DNA from: Advenella alkanexedens
Lineage (GTDB): Bacteria > Pseudomonadota > Gammaproteobacteria > Burkholderiales > Burkholderiaceae_B
Assembly: GCF_019132845.1 (NCBI RefSeq)
Contig: NZ_JAHSPR010000001.1
Coordinates: forward strand, 372,001 to 436,000
Direction: 5' to 3'
Length of the DNA stretch: 64,000 nucleotides
Below the pieces are notes generated by a model. That model was not told the origin of the DNA. It ran no database searches and saw only the letters and a list, made by a program, of their open reading frames with translations. Positions 50,926-60,600 of this stretch are shown piece after piece. Each line of letters opens with the position of its first letter. Position 1 is the first letter of the stretch. Both the position numbers and the translations under genes were made by a program.

Positions 50926-52281
50926 TTATTTGGCTTGCAACAGTTCTTTTACATTAAGCAAAATCAATTCGTTATCATCTTGCTGGTTAGGCTCGCGGCT
51001 TGAAGAATATGGGTAGTTATTATCATTACCCACCACGATACGCTCACCATCAATCACATCCACGTCTTCAATGGTAAAGAACGGAAACTGAAACACACCG
51101 TTGGTCAGGGGCTTGCGCGCAACCTTATTGGGGTCCTGAATGTTCAGCAAATCAATATAGGCAATTTTACGCACGTCCTTGCCGGCGGTTTCCGGGCTGA
51201 ACTCAACTTTATAGACACGCTTGAACTTGGGCAAGTCTGCAAAGCATTTGCTGGTGTCTTCACCCTCTTTACAGGCCTTGTCGGGCGTACCCTCGCCATT
51301 GTCACGCTCAATAATAAGGGCGGTGGTGGCATCAATCATGTTGAAGTCGCCAATTGCGTGGTGGCTGGCTTCCAACGGGTAAAACCATGAACGGCCCGTC
51401 CATTTTTCTGCACCCACATCAAATTCAAGTACGCGCAATGCGGTTTTATCGCCGGACTTTTCCCAGTCTTTGGTGTTTTCATCCCAAATCGGACCTTCCA
51501 TCAGCGGATACAGGAATTTGCCATCCACCGAGGCGGCCATGCCCTCATAGCCTTTGGATCGCTTCAGGTTAACGGTTTTGTAGGTTTCACCGGGTGCGCC
51601 GGGCGTTGCAACCAGATAGTTGTCCGGAGACTGGATTTTTTTGCCATCCACTTCAGTTTCATACACGGCCAGTACTTTACCGGTTTTATCGGCCTTGATC
51701 AGGAAGGGACCAAACTCTTCGCCAAACCAGATATTGTCACCAATGATTTGCATGCTTTCCAGATCAAAATCTGAACCGGTCAGGTAACGCTCTTTGGTAT
51801 CTTCATGAACGATACGGAAAGGCACTTTCTTGTCGGGATCACTCAGGAACACCGTTTGCAAATGCTTGAACTCGCCGGTTTTCCAGTCGATCGTGTACTG
51901 GTTGGCGTACAGCATGGAGTCAAGCGAGTTGGCTTTGTTGCCAAAGCCGTTGTCAGTCACAATCCAGACACTGCCATCGTCCATGACCTGAATACCCGAA
52001 TGGCCCTGCAAAGGCTGGCCCTTGAATGGCACTTTATGGCCCGTCTCGCGTCCATTGGATTTACCCATGAGACTGCCCAGCTCCTCAACACGGGCACGGG
52101 TGGTATATTTTCCGGCCACTTTCAGGTCCTGGGGTGCGTTATCGGGGGCCTGGATCACACTGTTGGCTGGCAAAATGGCATGGCCTTCCAGTACGGCGGG
52201 CATTTCCTGCTGCGCATGGGCAGAAAAAGAAATAGCGCTTAATACCAGGCTTAATATAGATAAACGAAATGGCTTCTTCAC
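50926..52281 (-). CDS. Exported esterase-like/phytase-like protein
   Basis: This 451-aa protein has a signal peptide (LSILSLVLSAISFSAHA-Q) and a phytase-like beta-propeller domain of the type called esterase-like activity of phytase. Typical pieces are GHSGIQVMDDGSVWIVTDNGFGNKANS, DFDLESMQIIGDNIWFGEEFGP and FFTIEDVDVIDGERIVVGNDNN. Proteins of this family are periplasmic or secreted and often bind calcium. The substrate is unknown, and phytate hydrolysis is not established for such members. AAGGAA precedes the start. Confidence 0.8.
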   Translation of the reverse strand: MKKPFRLSILSLVLSAISFSAHAQQEMPAVLEGHAILPANSVIQAPDNAPQDLKVAGKYTTRARVEELGSLMGKSNGRETGHKVPFKGQPLQGHSGIQVMDDGSVWIVTDNGFGNKANSLDSMLYANQYTIDWKTGEFKHLQTVFLSDPDKKVPFRIVHEDTKERYLTGSDFDLESMQIIGDNIWFGEEFGPFLIKADKTGKVLAVYETEVDGKKIQSPDNYLVATPGAPGETYKTVNLKRSKGYEGMAASVDGKFLYPLMEGPIWDENTKDWEKSGDKTALRVLEFDVGAEKWTGRSWFYPLEASHHAIGDFNMIDATTALIIERDNGEGTPDKACKEGEDTSKCFADLPKFKRVYKVEFSPETAGKDVRKIAYIDLLNIQDPNKVARKPLTNGVFQFPFFTIEDVDVIDGERIVVGNDNNYPYSSSREPNQQDDNELILLNVKELLQAK

Positions 52282-52598
52282 AATAATTCCTTTGAGTTAT
52301 TTACAAGGTACGGGAAGGATAGCCAAGCTTTATGACTGGTGTATGAAATTAAAGAAATGTGAGATACGCTTGCTTCAGGCTACGTTTATGCCACACATTG
52401 GCGAAACCAGTAAGCATTCGCATGAACAGCTGGCGTGAAAATGGCCATGATTGCTGAAAAAAACCGGCATATACAAAGCAGGCCCGATTCGGCATAATGC
52501 AGATTATGAAATTATGATTGCGTGAAACTGAAGAACGGGCATGTTGGCAATATGCCCCATGACGTATTGGGTGTATTGAATAGCGCAGGCGTATTGAA
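52282..52598. other. Intergenic region between phytase-like gene and tRNA-Arg
   Basis: No protein gene is visible. The end of the stretch (52571-52606) has two adjacent 18-bp near-copies (14 of 18 bases equal, each containing TGTATTGAAT or CGTATTGAAT). The second runs into the 3' end of the tRNA gene. Confidence 0.5.
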
Positions 52599-52675
52599 TG
52601 GCGCCTCCGGCGAGAATCGAACTCACAACCCCCCGCTTAGAAGGCGGGTGCTCTATCCAGTTGAGCTACGGAGAC
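52599..52675 (-). tRNA. tRNA-Arg (anticodon TCT)
   Basis: The reverse strand folds into a complete 77-nt cloverleaf. The acceptor stem is GTCTCCG with CGGAGGC. The D arm contains AGCTCAACTGGATAGAGC. The anticodon stem CCCGC/GCGGG encloses the loop CTTCTAA, giving anticodon TCT for AGA codons. The T arm has the GTTCGATTC loop. The 3' CCA is encoded (52599-52601). Confidence 0.95.
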
Positions 52676-52777
52676 AACACAAGCCCGCTATTCTAACCCG
52701 AGTAAATAATATTTGCATTAATTAGCTACAATAACCCATAATTTTATCACTGATAATTCCAACCAAGAGGGTCTGAC

Positions 52778-53401
52778 ATGGCAATTTTATTTGATGTTCA
52801 TCCACAAAACCCGCAAACCCGCCTGCTGAAACAGGCCGCACAAATGATTAACGATGGTGGGCTTATCGCGGTGCCCACCGATTCCAGCTACGCCATCCTG
52901 GCCCGCCTTGACGACAAGGATGCCGCCGCACATTTGCGACGCATTCGCGGCCTTGACGAGCGCCATCACCTTACCCTGCTCTGCCGTGACCTGGCCGAAA
53001 TCGGGCATTTTGCAAAGGTCGACAACCAGCAATACCGCCTGTTAAAAGCAGCCACCCCAGGCCCCTGGACATTTATCCTGGAAGCCACCAAAGACGTGCC
53101 ACGCCGGGTATCCCACCCCTCACGCAAAACCATTGGCATTCGCGTGCCCGACCACCCCATTACCCTGGCCCTGATCGAGGCGGTCGGCTCTCCCCTGCTT
53201 TCCACCACTTTTATTCCCAAGGACGAGACCGAACCACTGAATGATCCGGAAGAAATCATGGCCCATTACGGCCACGAACTGGCGGGCGTGATTGACAGCG
53301 GCAGCTGCCCTGGCACCCCCACTACCGTGATCGACCTGTCATCAGGCACACCAGAAGTGATCCGTCAAGGCTCCGGCAACCCCGCCAGCCTGGGCCTGTA
53401 A
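52778..53401 (+). CDS. yciO: YciO-type Sua5/YrdC family protein
   Basis: This 207-aa protein has a YrdC fold, which binds ATP and threonine in t6A synthesis enzymes. It is closest in pattern to YciO (FDVHPQNPQTRLLKQAAQMI, then GLIAVPTDSSYAIL, LTLLCRDLAEI and TPGPWTFILEATKDVPRR). Its role is uncertain, because YciO is related to but not identical with the essential TsaC. It stands alone between tRNA-Arg and dapA on the forward strand. Confidence 0.88.
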   Translation: MAILFDVHPQNPQTRLLKQAAQMINDGGLIAVPTDSSYAILARLDDKDAAAHLRRIRGLDERHHLTLLCRDLAEIGHFAKVDNQQYRLLKAATPGPWTFILEATKDVPRRVSHPSRKTIGIRVPDHPITLALIEAVGSPLLSTTFIPKDETEPLNDPEEIMAHYGHELAGVIDSGSCPGTPTTVIDLSSGTPEVIRQGSGNPASLGL

Positions 53402-53554
53402 ACACACACATGCCGGTAAAAACCCCGGCAAATGCTTTGTTTATGCTTTTTTTCAACAGTTTTCCCAATCATATCGTTTATTTCTATTAAACTATTCGCG
53501 AAAAAGCGTTATGCTTAGCGGTTTGTATTTATCCCTGTTCAGGACTTTTTAATT

Positions 53555-54457
53555 ATGACGGTCGACAGTTCTTCATATCCCATTTTTACAGGCAGTATTC
53601 CTGCATTAGTTACACCCATGTTGCCCAACGGCAAGATTGACTATGAAGCCTACAAGAAGCTGATCGACTGGCATGTACAGGAAGGTTCCGACGGACTGGT
53701 TGTAGTGGGTACCTCGGGCGAATCACCCACGGTGGATTTTGATGAACATACCGAGCTTATCCGTGTTGCCGTTGAACACGCCGCCGGTCGTATCCCGATT
53801 ATTGCCGGTGTCGGTGCCAATGCAACCGATGAAGCCATTTACCTGACCCAACAGGCCAAAAAAGTAGGTGCACAGGCCGGTCTTTCGGTTGTGCCCTACT
53901 ATAACAAGCCTTCACAGGAAGGACTGTTCCTGCACTTTAGTGCCATTGCACAGGAAGGTGGGTTACCCATCATTCTGTACAACGTACCCGGTCGCACTGT
54001 TGCCGACCTGAGCAACGACACCATTCTGCGTTTGGCCAATGTACAAAACATTATCGGCATCAAAGATGCCACTGGCGACATTGCGCGTGGCGCCCTGCTG
54101 CTGGCCAACAAGCCCGATCACTTCCAGGTTTTCAGTGGTGATGATCCAACCGCCGCCGCCCTTATTTTGCTGGGCGCCAATGGTAATATTTCGGTCACTG
54201 CCAATGTCACCCCAAAACTCATGCACGAGCTGTGCGTTGCCGCCCGCCAGGGTGATGTACCCACAACACGGGCCCTCAATGCCAAACTGGCTCAATTGAG
54301 CAAAGTACTCTTCATTGAAGCCAACCCCATTCCCGTTAAATGGGCGGTTGCCCAGCTTGGTTTGTCACAATTGGGCTATCGTCTCCCCCTGTGCGGGCTC
54401 AGTGAACAAAACAAGATTCCGGTTACCCAAGCCCTTGAAAGCCTGGGCCTTATTTAA
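53555..54457 (+). CDS. dapA: 4-hydroxy-tetrahydrodipicolinate synthase
   Basis: This 300-aa lysine/diaminopimelate pathway enzyme condenses pyruvate with aspartate semialdehyde. The Schiff-base Lys170 is in [10 protein letters not shown] and Tyr142 is in [17 protein letters not shown] binds pyruvate. It is followed by bamC after 19 nt, a conserved pair (bamC is also known as nlpB/dapX). Confidence 0.97.
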   Translation: MTVDSSSYPIFTGSIPALVTPMLPNGKIDYEAYKKLIDWHVQEGSDGLVVVGTSGESPTVDFDEHTELIRVAVEHAAGRIPIIAGVGANATDEAIYLTQQAKKVGAQAGLSVVPYYNKPSQEGLFLHFSAIAQEGGLPIILYNVPGRTVADLSNDTILRLANVQNIIGIKDATGDIARGALLLANKPDHFQVFSGDDPTAAALILLGANGNISVTANVTPKLMHELCVAARQGDVPTTRALNAKLAQLSKVLFIEANPIPVKWAVAQLGLSQLGYRLPLCGLSEQNKIPVTQALESLGLI

Positions 54458-54476
54458 ATATCAAGGATCAAGATTT

Positions 54477-55613
54477 ATGCGCATCAATGCACGCCATCTT
54501 ACAGCATCGGGTTTAATTGCAGCCGCAACCCTGCTTGCCGGATGTAACGCCGTTTCTGAAATCATGGGAGATGGAGAACAGGTTGACTACAAAAGCACCG
54601 TTCGCGGAGACCCGTTAAGTATTCCACCCGATCTGTCCAGTACCGATATCAAGCCACAATACACGGCACCCGGTGGAGTCGCTTCTGCCAGTGCCTATAA
54701 CCAGTCCGTGGCTGCCGCCAACGCGGCCAATGCCAGGGGCGCCAACGTGCTGCCAACCATTGATGGCATCGAAGTACGTCGCAACGGAGACCTGCGCTGG
54801 CTGGAAATCAACCAGGACCCTAACATTGTCTATCCAAAACTGGTGGCTTTCTGGACCGATGAAGGCTTCACCATTAACCGTGACAACCCCAAGGCCGGTA
54901 TCATTGAAACCGACTGGGCTGAAAACCGTGCCAAGATTCCCGGCAACTTCCTGCGTCGCGCCCTGGGCTCCATTGTAGACATGGTATCGGACAGCGGCGA
55001 GCGTGAGCGTTTTCATACCCGTCTTGAACGCGTAAATGGTAAAACAGAGGTATACATTAGCCATGAACGTATGGTGGAAACTCAAATGGACCGCGATGGC
55101 ACCGAATTCAAATGGTTGCCCGCCAATGAAGACCCGGGTCTGAACGCCGCCATGATGTCCCGCCTGATGGTTTATCTGGGCGCAGACAAAGCCAGGGCCG
55201 AACAGCAAATCAGACAGTCCGCAGCCGCGGCACCTGCAGTCAGCCAACCCAGGATCGCCAGTTTAGTTGAAGGTTCCGCTGCCTTGTCGGTCAACGAACC
55301 GCAAGACCTGGCATGGCGTCGGGTAGGCAATGCGCTGTCGGCTTCGGGCTTCAAAATTGAAGACTCAAATGCCACAAATGGCACTTACGTTATCCGTTAT
55401 CTGGACACCGACACCGGTGAAAAGCGTCAGGCAGCCAATTTCATTAGCCGTTTATGGGGTGATAAAGGCAACCTGACCCCGCTGCCTTACACCATTGAAG
55501 TCAACAGTCAGGGTGCCCAATCATTGGTGACCGTACGTGACCAAAACGGAAATCCCGACAACAGCAATACGGCACGCCGTATCCTGACAGTGATTGCCCA
55601 AAAAATAAATTAA
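54477..55613 (+). CDS. bamC: Outer-membrane assembly lipoprotein BamC
   Basis: This 378-aa lipoprotein of the BAM complex helps insert beta-barrel proteins. The signal peptide ends in the lipobox LLAGC, with lipid-modified Cys23. Two helix-grip-like regions follow (around GDLRWLEINQDPNIVYPKL and DLAWRRVGNALSASGF). The reading frame is open inside dapA, but the ATG at 54477 is chosen for its lipoprotein signal and AAGGA upstream. Confidence 0.92.
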   Translation: MRINARHLTASGLIAAATLLAGCNAVSEIMGDGEQVDYKSTVRGDPLSIPPDLSSTDIKPQYTAPGGVASASAYNQSVAAANAANARGANVLPTIDGIEVRRNGDLRWLEINQDPNIVYPKLVAFWTDEGFTINRDNPKAGIIETDWAENRAKIPGNFLRRALGSIVDMVSDSGERERFHTRLERVNGKTEVYISHERMVETQMDRDGTEFKWLPANEDPGLNAAMMSRLMVYLGADKARAEQQIRQSAAAAPAVSQPRIASLVEGSAALSVNEPQDLAWRRVGNALSASGFKIEDSNATNGTYVIRYLDTDTGEKRQAANFISRLWGDKGNLTPLPYTIEVNSQGAQSLVTVRDQNGNPDNSNTARRILTVIAQKIN

Positions 55614-55638
55614 TCTGTTTGCAACAGGTTTTACTGCT

Positions 55639-55667
55639 TTCCCCTTGCCAGCCAAGGGGAATTTTTT
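55639..55667 (+). terminator. Rho-independent terminator after bamC
   Basis: TTCCCCTTG (55639-55647) pairs with CAAGGGGAA (55653-55661) around a 5-nt loop, followed by six Ts. Confidence 0.9.
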
Positions 55668-55697
55668 GCCTAACACCAAAGGAACCAAAGGAAAATC

Positions 55698-56072
55698 ATG
55701 CCATTTATTCACGCACAAATTCTTGCCGGTCACAGCACGGAACAAAAACAGGCACTCTTGAAAAACGCCAACAAGGCGGTACAGGAAAGCATTGGCGCCC
55801 CCGAGGCCAGCATCCGCATTACCCTTCAGGAGTTCCAACCCCATGAGGTCATGGTTGCCGGCCAGGAAGGCAAAGCCTTTGCCACCATTCAGGTACACCT
55901 GATTGAAGGCCGTACCGAAGCATTGAAAGCCGCCCTGATTGCCGCCTTAAGCCAGGCAGCCAGTGTAAGCCTGGGGATTTCCCAAGAAGATGTCCGGGTA
56001 ATGGCCATTGATGTACCCAAAGAAAACATGGGTGTGGCCGGTGGCATTAGCGCCAAAGCGGCAGGCCGGTAA
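55698..56072 (+). CDS. Tautomerase-superfamily protein, double length
   Basis: This 124-aa protein begins Met-Pro, which leaves the catalytic N-terminal proline of the 4-oxalocrotonate tautomerase superfamily. It is about twice the 60-70 residues of classic 4-OT. The second half (AFATIQVHLIEGRTEALKAA) repeats the beta-strand and helix pattern, so it is probably a fused two-unit form. The substrate is unknown. It follows a terminator, so it has its own promoter. A 30-bp piece of its 3' end is copied downstream at 56132. Confidence 0.8.
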   Translation: MPFIHAQILAGHSTEQKQALLKNANKAVQESIGAPEASIRITLQEFQPHEVMVAGQEGKAFATIQVHLIEGRTEALKAALIAALSQAASVSLGISQEDVRVMAIDVPKENMGVAGGISAKAAGR

Positions 56073-56075
56073 TAT

Positions 56076-56276
56076 TTGCTCCCACGCTGGAGCATGGGAG
56101 CAAGTAGCAGTTCAGAGCGTGGGAGCAAGTAAATGGCCATTGATGTACCCAAAGAAAACATTACTCGTTCCCACGCTCCCGCGTGGTAACGCCTGTATCC
56201 TGCTCACCCTCTTCCCGCTTAACGCCTGTACCCTGCTCACCCTCTTACTCGTTCCCACGCTCCCGCGTGGTAACGC
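56076..56276. repeat. Palindromic repeat cluster 3 (GTTCCCACGC family)
   Basis: Full palindromes lie at 56076-56104, 56166-56192 and 56250-56276, with a half copy at 56114-56130. The first has GCTCCCACGC arms. The other two share an identical 26-base block and end GCGTGGTAAC. The cluster mixes with the 33-bp tandem units listed below. Confidence 0.85.
56132..56161 (+). repeat. Copied 30-bp fragment of the tautomerase gene
   Basis: Bases 56132-56161 are identical to 56000-56029 inside the tautomerase gene (codons for MAIDVPKEN). The copy lies between two palindromes, 132 bp downstream of the original. Confidence 0.9.
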
Positions 56277-56336
56277 CTGTCTCCTGATCCCTCTCTTCCC
56301 GCTTAACGCCTGTACCCTGCTCACCCTCTTCCTGCT
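56161..56336. repeat. 84-bp higher-order tandem repeat with 33-bp units
   Basis: Each of two consecutive 84-bp blocks starts with the same 26-base palindrome piece, at 56161 and 56245. Each is followed by two units that begin TAACGCCTGT (56187, 56220, 56271 and 56304). A full unit is 33 bp, or 11 codons. Most of the second block lies inside the end of the small membrane protein gene. Confidence 0.85.
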
Positions 56337-56553
56337 TTTCCGCATTCAGCCGGTACAGGCTCACGCTCATGGCCAATAAAAATGAAACAAAAATGGCCAC
56401 CATACCAGCGACCAGGAAATTATCCAGCACAAACCAAAGCGGCAGCCACAACAGCAATGCCACGCCCATAGGCGCACTGCCCATGGCAAACAACAGCTTT
56501 CCCAGCCTGCTTTTCAATGTTTTCAACTTACTTTTGAACTTGACTAATGACAT
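56245..56553 (-). CDS. Small membrane protein of unknown function with repeat-encoded tail
   Basis: This 102-aa protein has no recognised family. A basic N-terminus (KFKSKLKTLKSRLGK) precedes two hydrophobic helices (about residues 28-45 and 47-66). From about residue 74 the tail is charged and repetitive (GEQGTGVKREE, then DQETGVTTRERGNE). The tail is encoded by 33-bp tandem units and a palindromic repeat, which also supplies the stop codon. It overlaps the end of the lysR gene by 10 nt and is probably co-transcribed. Confidence 0.5.
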   Translation of the reverse strand: MSLVKFKSKLKTLKSRLGKLLFAMGSAPMGVALLLWLPLWFVLDNFLVAGMVAIFVSFLLAMSVSLYRLNAEKQEEGEQGTGVKREERDQETGVTTRERGNE

Positions 56554-57446
56554 GCGTACACCAAAAAATGTTTAAAAGCCTGTGCCGTTTCGCATAAAGG
56601 CACTGATTTGTGCCAGAACATGCCCACCTCCATCACAGGCACTCCATCTTCAATAGGCACGGCATTAATTCTTTTCCCCTCAAGGGACCAGGGCCTGTAC
56701 ACCATTTCCGACAGAATCGTGACCCCCAGCCCCTGTGCCACAAACCCACGCACGGCCTCCATGGAACGGGTTTTCAGCACCACATTGGGCTCAAGCTGGT
56801 GCCGGCGCCAGAACCTCAGGCCGGACTCTTGGGCATTATCCACCAGAATCAGGATATAAGGGTATGGGGCAATTTCCTGTAGTGTAACCGAAGCCCGCAT
56901 ACCCAGTGGGTGCGACGGGGAAACCCAGAGTTTACGCGCTGAACGTAACAAAACCTGATGTTCGAACCGGCCAATATCCTTAAGATTGGAGGTCAAACCC
57001 ACCGCCATATCTATATCACCATTCAACACCGCCTGCTCCATCTGGGCCAATTCCATATCAATCAGATCAAACTGTATGCCAGGGTTGGCTTTTTTAAATC
57101 GCAGCACCAATTCAGGCAAAAAATAACCCAATACGGTATAGGAAGCGGCTACCCGCAACACCCCCGAAACTCCGTTGTTTTGCTGACCGGGCCGATGCAG
57201 GGCCTCATCAAATGCATCCAGCACAAACCGTACATGGCGATAAAAATCATGTCCTGCGGCCGTTAAGGCAACGCCATGCTGCAAGCGCTCAAACAGCGTT
57301 ACTTTCAGGTGAGCTTCAAGGCTTAGCACCGCACTCGTAATGGCCGATTGTGAGACGTGCTCTTCGGCCGCCGCCATGGAAAACCGCCCCGTACGGGCCG
57401 CTGCCGCAAAATACCGGAATTGCCGGATAGTAACCTGTTTGGACAT
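56544..57446 (-). CDS. LysR-family transcriptional regulator
   Basis: This 300-aa regulator has an N-terminal winged helix-turn-helix (FSMAAAEEHVSQSAITSAVLSLEAHL) and a C-terminal effector-binding domain from about residue 95. It is transcribed divergently from the indolepyruvate ferredoxin oxidoreductase gene, 190 nt away. That arrangement suggests it controls that gene. The effector is unknown, and an aromatic keto acid would be a reasonable guess. Confidence 0.88.
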   Translation of the reverse strand: MSKQVTIRQFRYFAAAARTGRFSMAAAEEHVSQSAITSAVLSLEAHLKVTLFERLQHGVALTAAGHDFYRHVRFVLDAFDEALHRPGQQNNGVSGVLRVAASYTVLGYFLPELVLRFKKANPGIQFDLIDMELAQMEQAVLNGDIDMAVGLTSNLKDIGRFEHQVLLRSARKLWVSPSHPLGMRASVTLQEIAPYPYILILVDNAQESGLRFWRRHQLEPNVVLKTRSMEAVRGFVAQGLGVTILSEMVYRPWSLEGKRINAVPIEDGVPVMEVGMFWHKSVPLCETAQAFKHFLVYACH

Positions 57447-57480
57447 TTGTTTTTCAGATACCTGTTAATGATTTTTTTAA

Positions 57481-57500
57481 TTTTACGATACCCGGTAAAA
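57481..57500. promoter_or_regulatory. Inverted repeat in the lysR/ior intergenic region (site 1)
   Basis: TTTTAC and GTAAAA form 6-bp arms spaced by 8 nt. This is a candidate regulator binding site or promoter element. It lies 35 nt from the lysR start. Confidence 0.35.
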
Positions 57501-57557
57501 AAGATAAACTTTAGCTGAAACCTCAGCACAATTCGCTTTTTACCTCCACAAGGGGTA

Positions 57558-57577
57558 TTGTATGTATAAGCATACAA
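57558..57577. promoter_or_regulatory. Inverted repeat in the lysR/ior intergenic region (site 2)
   Basis: TTGTATG (57558-57564) and CATACAA (57571-57577) form perfect 7-bp arms spaced by 6 nt. The dyad symmetry and position, 60 nt before the ior start, fit an operator for the LysR-type regulator. Confidence 0.45.
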
Positions 57578-57636
57578 GGCGTTTTTGGCTGATCACTATA
57601 GAAATAATTCACAGACAAAGATTCTGGAGACAAAAA

Positions 57637-60600
57637 ATGAATGCCCCCCTATCCAAAGCGGCTCAAGCGGCACTTGATTCCATTACCCTGGATGACAAAT
57701 ATACCCTTGAAAAAGGCCGGGTTTACATGAGCGGAACCCAGGCACTGGTCAGACTCCCCATGCTTCAAAAAAGCCGGGACATGAAAGCCGGACTGAATAC
57801 CGGCGGTTTTATCTCGGGCTACCGGGGCTCTCCGCTGGGCAATGTGGATTTATCCCTGTGGAAAGCCCAAAAGTACCTGGATAAAAACGATATTGTGTTT
57901 CAGCCCGGTGTCAATGAGGAACTGGCAGCCACCTCTATCTGGGGCTCGCAACAGCTGAACCTTTTCCCCGATGCAAAAAAACAGGGCGTCTTTGCCATGT
58001 GGTATGGCAAGGGGCCAGGCCTTGACCGTTCCATGGACGTTTTCAAGCATGCCAACAATGCGGGCACGTCGCAATACGGCGGGGTCTTGCTCATTGCCGG
58101 CGATGACCACGCTGCCAAGTCTTCGACCGTTGCCTACCAGTCAGAACACGATTTGCAGGCGGCCGGCATACCTGTCCTGTACCCGTCCAATGTGCAGGAA
58201 TACCTTGATTTTGGTCTTCACGGCTGGGCCATGAGCCGCTATTCAGGCCTATGGGTCAGCCTGAAATGCGTCACCGATGTGATTGAATCCAGCTCCTCGG
58301 TAGAGATAGATCCGGACCGCATCCAGACTGTTATTCCCAATGATTTTGAAATGCCACCCGGGGGCCTGAATATCCGCTGGCCCGACACGCCCCTGGAGCA
58401 GGAAGCACGCCTGAACAATTACAAGTGGTATGCCGCCCTGGCCTATGTACGAGCCAACAAGCTGGACAAAATAGTGATTGATTCGCCCAATGCCCGCTTT
58501 GGCATCATGACGGCGGGCAAAGCCTACCTGGACGTGCGCCAGGCCCTGTTTGACCTGGGTCTGGATGAACAAACCTGTACCCGGATTGGCATTCGCCTGT
58601 ACAAGGTAGGCTGTGTGTGGCCCCTTGAAGCACAGGGAGCACGAAATTTTGCCCAGGGGCTGGACGAAATCCTGGTGGTGGAAGAAAAGCGCCAGATTAT
58701 GGAATACGCCCTGAAAGAAGAGTTGTATAACTGGCGCGATGACGTGCGCCCCGATGTATACGGCAAATTTGACGCGCGCGATGACGGGGGTGGAGAGTGG
58801 TCGGTGCCACGTGGCAACTGGCTGCTGCCCCCCAATCATGAGCTGTCTCCGTCGATTATTGCCAAGGCGATTGCCAAGCGCCTGGCCAAACACCCCTTGC
58901 CCGAAGAGGTTCAGGCTCGCATCAAGGCCCGTATTGCCGTGATCGAAGCCAAGGAAAAAGAAAACCAGCGCCTATCGGTGGTGGTGGAACGCAAGCCCTG
59001 GTTCTGCTCGGGCTGCCCGCACAACACCTCTACCCGGGTGCCCGAAGGTTCCCGTGCCGTGGCCGGCATTGGCTGCCATTACATGACCATCTGGATGGAT
59101 CGCGACACGAACACCTTCTCGCAAATGGGAGGAGAAGGCGTGGCCTGGATCGGGCAAAAAGCCTTTACCGACACCAAACACATTTTTGCCAACCTGGGTG
59201 ACGGCACGTATTTTCATTCGGGGATTCTGGCCATTCGCGCTGCTATTGCGGCCAAGGCCAACATTACCTATAAAATCCTGTATAACGATGCGGTGGCCAT
59301 GACCGGCGGCCAGCCCATAGACGGCACCTTGACCGTGCCACAAATAAACGACCAGCTGGTGGCTGAAGGCATTACGCGGGTAGTGATCGTAACTGATGAG
59401 CCTGAAAAATACAAAGGCGCAGTCATGCAAAAAAACCCCGGCGTTTACCACCGGGACCAATTGGACGAAGTGCAAATTGAACTGCGTGACACCATTGGCA
59501 CCACGGCGCTGATTTATGACCAGACCTGCGCGACCGAAAAACGCCGCCGCCGCAAACGCAACACCTACCCCGACCCGGCCCGACGTGTTTTCATTAATGA
59601 AGCGGTTTGCGAGGGCTGTGGCGATTGCAGCGTACAATCCAACTGCCTTTCCGTAGAGCCGCATGACACCCCCATGGGTACCAAGCGACGCATCAACCAG
59701 TCCAGCTGCAACAAGGACTTTTCCTGCCTGAAAGGCTTCTGCCCCAGCTTTGTAACGGCTGAGGGCGCCCAGGTACGCAAGCCGGCCGTCAACGTCAGCA
59801 ATGTGGAAAAGAAAGAAGGCGGCATTCCCCTGCCTGCCGAATGCCGTCTTGAACGCCCCTGGAATATCCTGGTACCCGGCGTGGGTGGCACTGGCGTAGT
59901 CACCATTGGTGCACTGCTGGGCATGGCAGCCCATATTGAAGGCAAAGGCGTCAACGTGCTGGACGTAACCGGTCTGGCACAAAAAGGCGGTGCCGTGGTC
60001 AGCCATATCCAGATTGGCAACCACCCTTCCGACCTGCATGCCACCCGCATTGGCATGGGCGAGGCCGACCTGATCATTGCCTGTGATGCGATTGTGGCCG
60101 CATCCAAGGACATCACCTCCAAAACACGTAGTGGTGTAACTTTTGCTGCCGTCAACAGCGCCAAATCCCCCACGGCCGAAATGTTCAAGGATCCGAAATG
60201 GCGCTATCCCAGCGCAGCCACCGCCCATGAATTGACAGAGATTCTGGGCCCGGATCATTGTGAATTCCTGGATGCCAACGGATACGCCGTGATGCTGCTG
60301 GGTGATGCCATTTTTGCCAACCCCTTGTTAATGGGCTATGCCTGGCAAAAAGGTAAAATCCCGCTTAAGCTGGAAAGCATCCTGCGGGCCATAGAACTGA
60401 ATGGCGTTGCCGTCCAGAAAAACCTGGATGCCTTCGAATGGGGTTGCTACCTGGCCCACCACGGCACCGCTTCACTGCCACTTAACGGGCAGCAACGCCA
60501 GGAAACCGGAGTTTTGGTGAACATGCCCGAAAGCCTGGACAAGCTGATTGCCCGCCTTGAAACCCATCTGACCCATTACCAGAACAAAAAATATGCCCGC

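Noticed and set aside
52522-52725. 67-codon frame on the forward strand across the tRNA gene
   Set aside because: Its SGENRTHNPPLRRR-like stretch is the translated antisense of tRNA-Arg, a well-known artefact.
58972-60258. 428-codon reverse frame opposite the indolepyruvate oxidoreductase gene
   Set aside because: It is an antisense shadow, and the forward frame carries TPP and Fe-S motifs.
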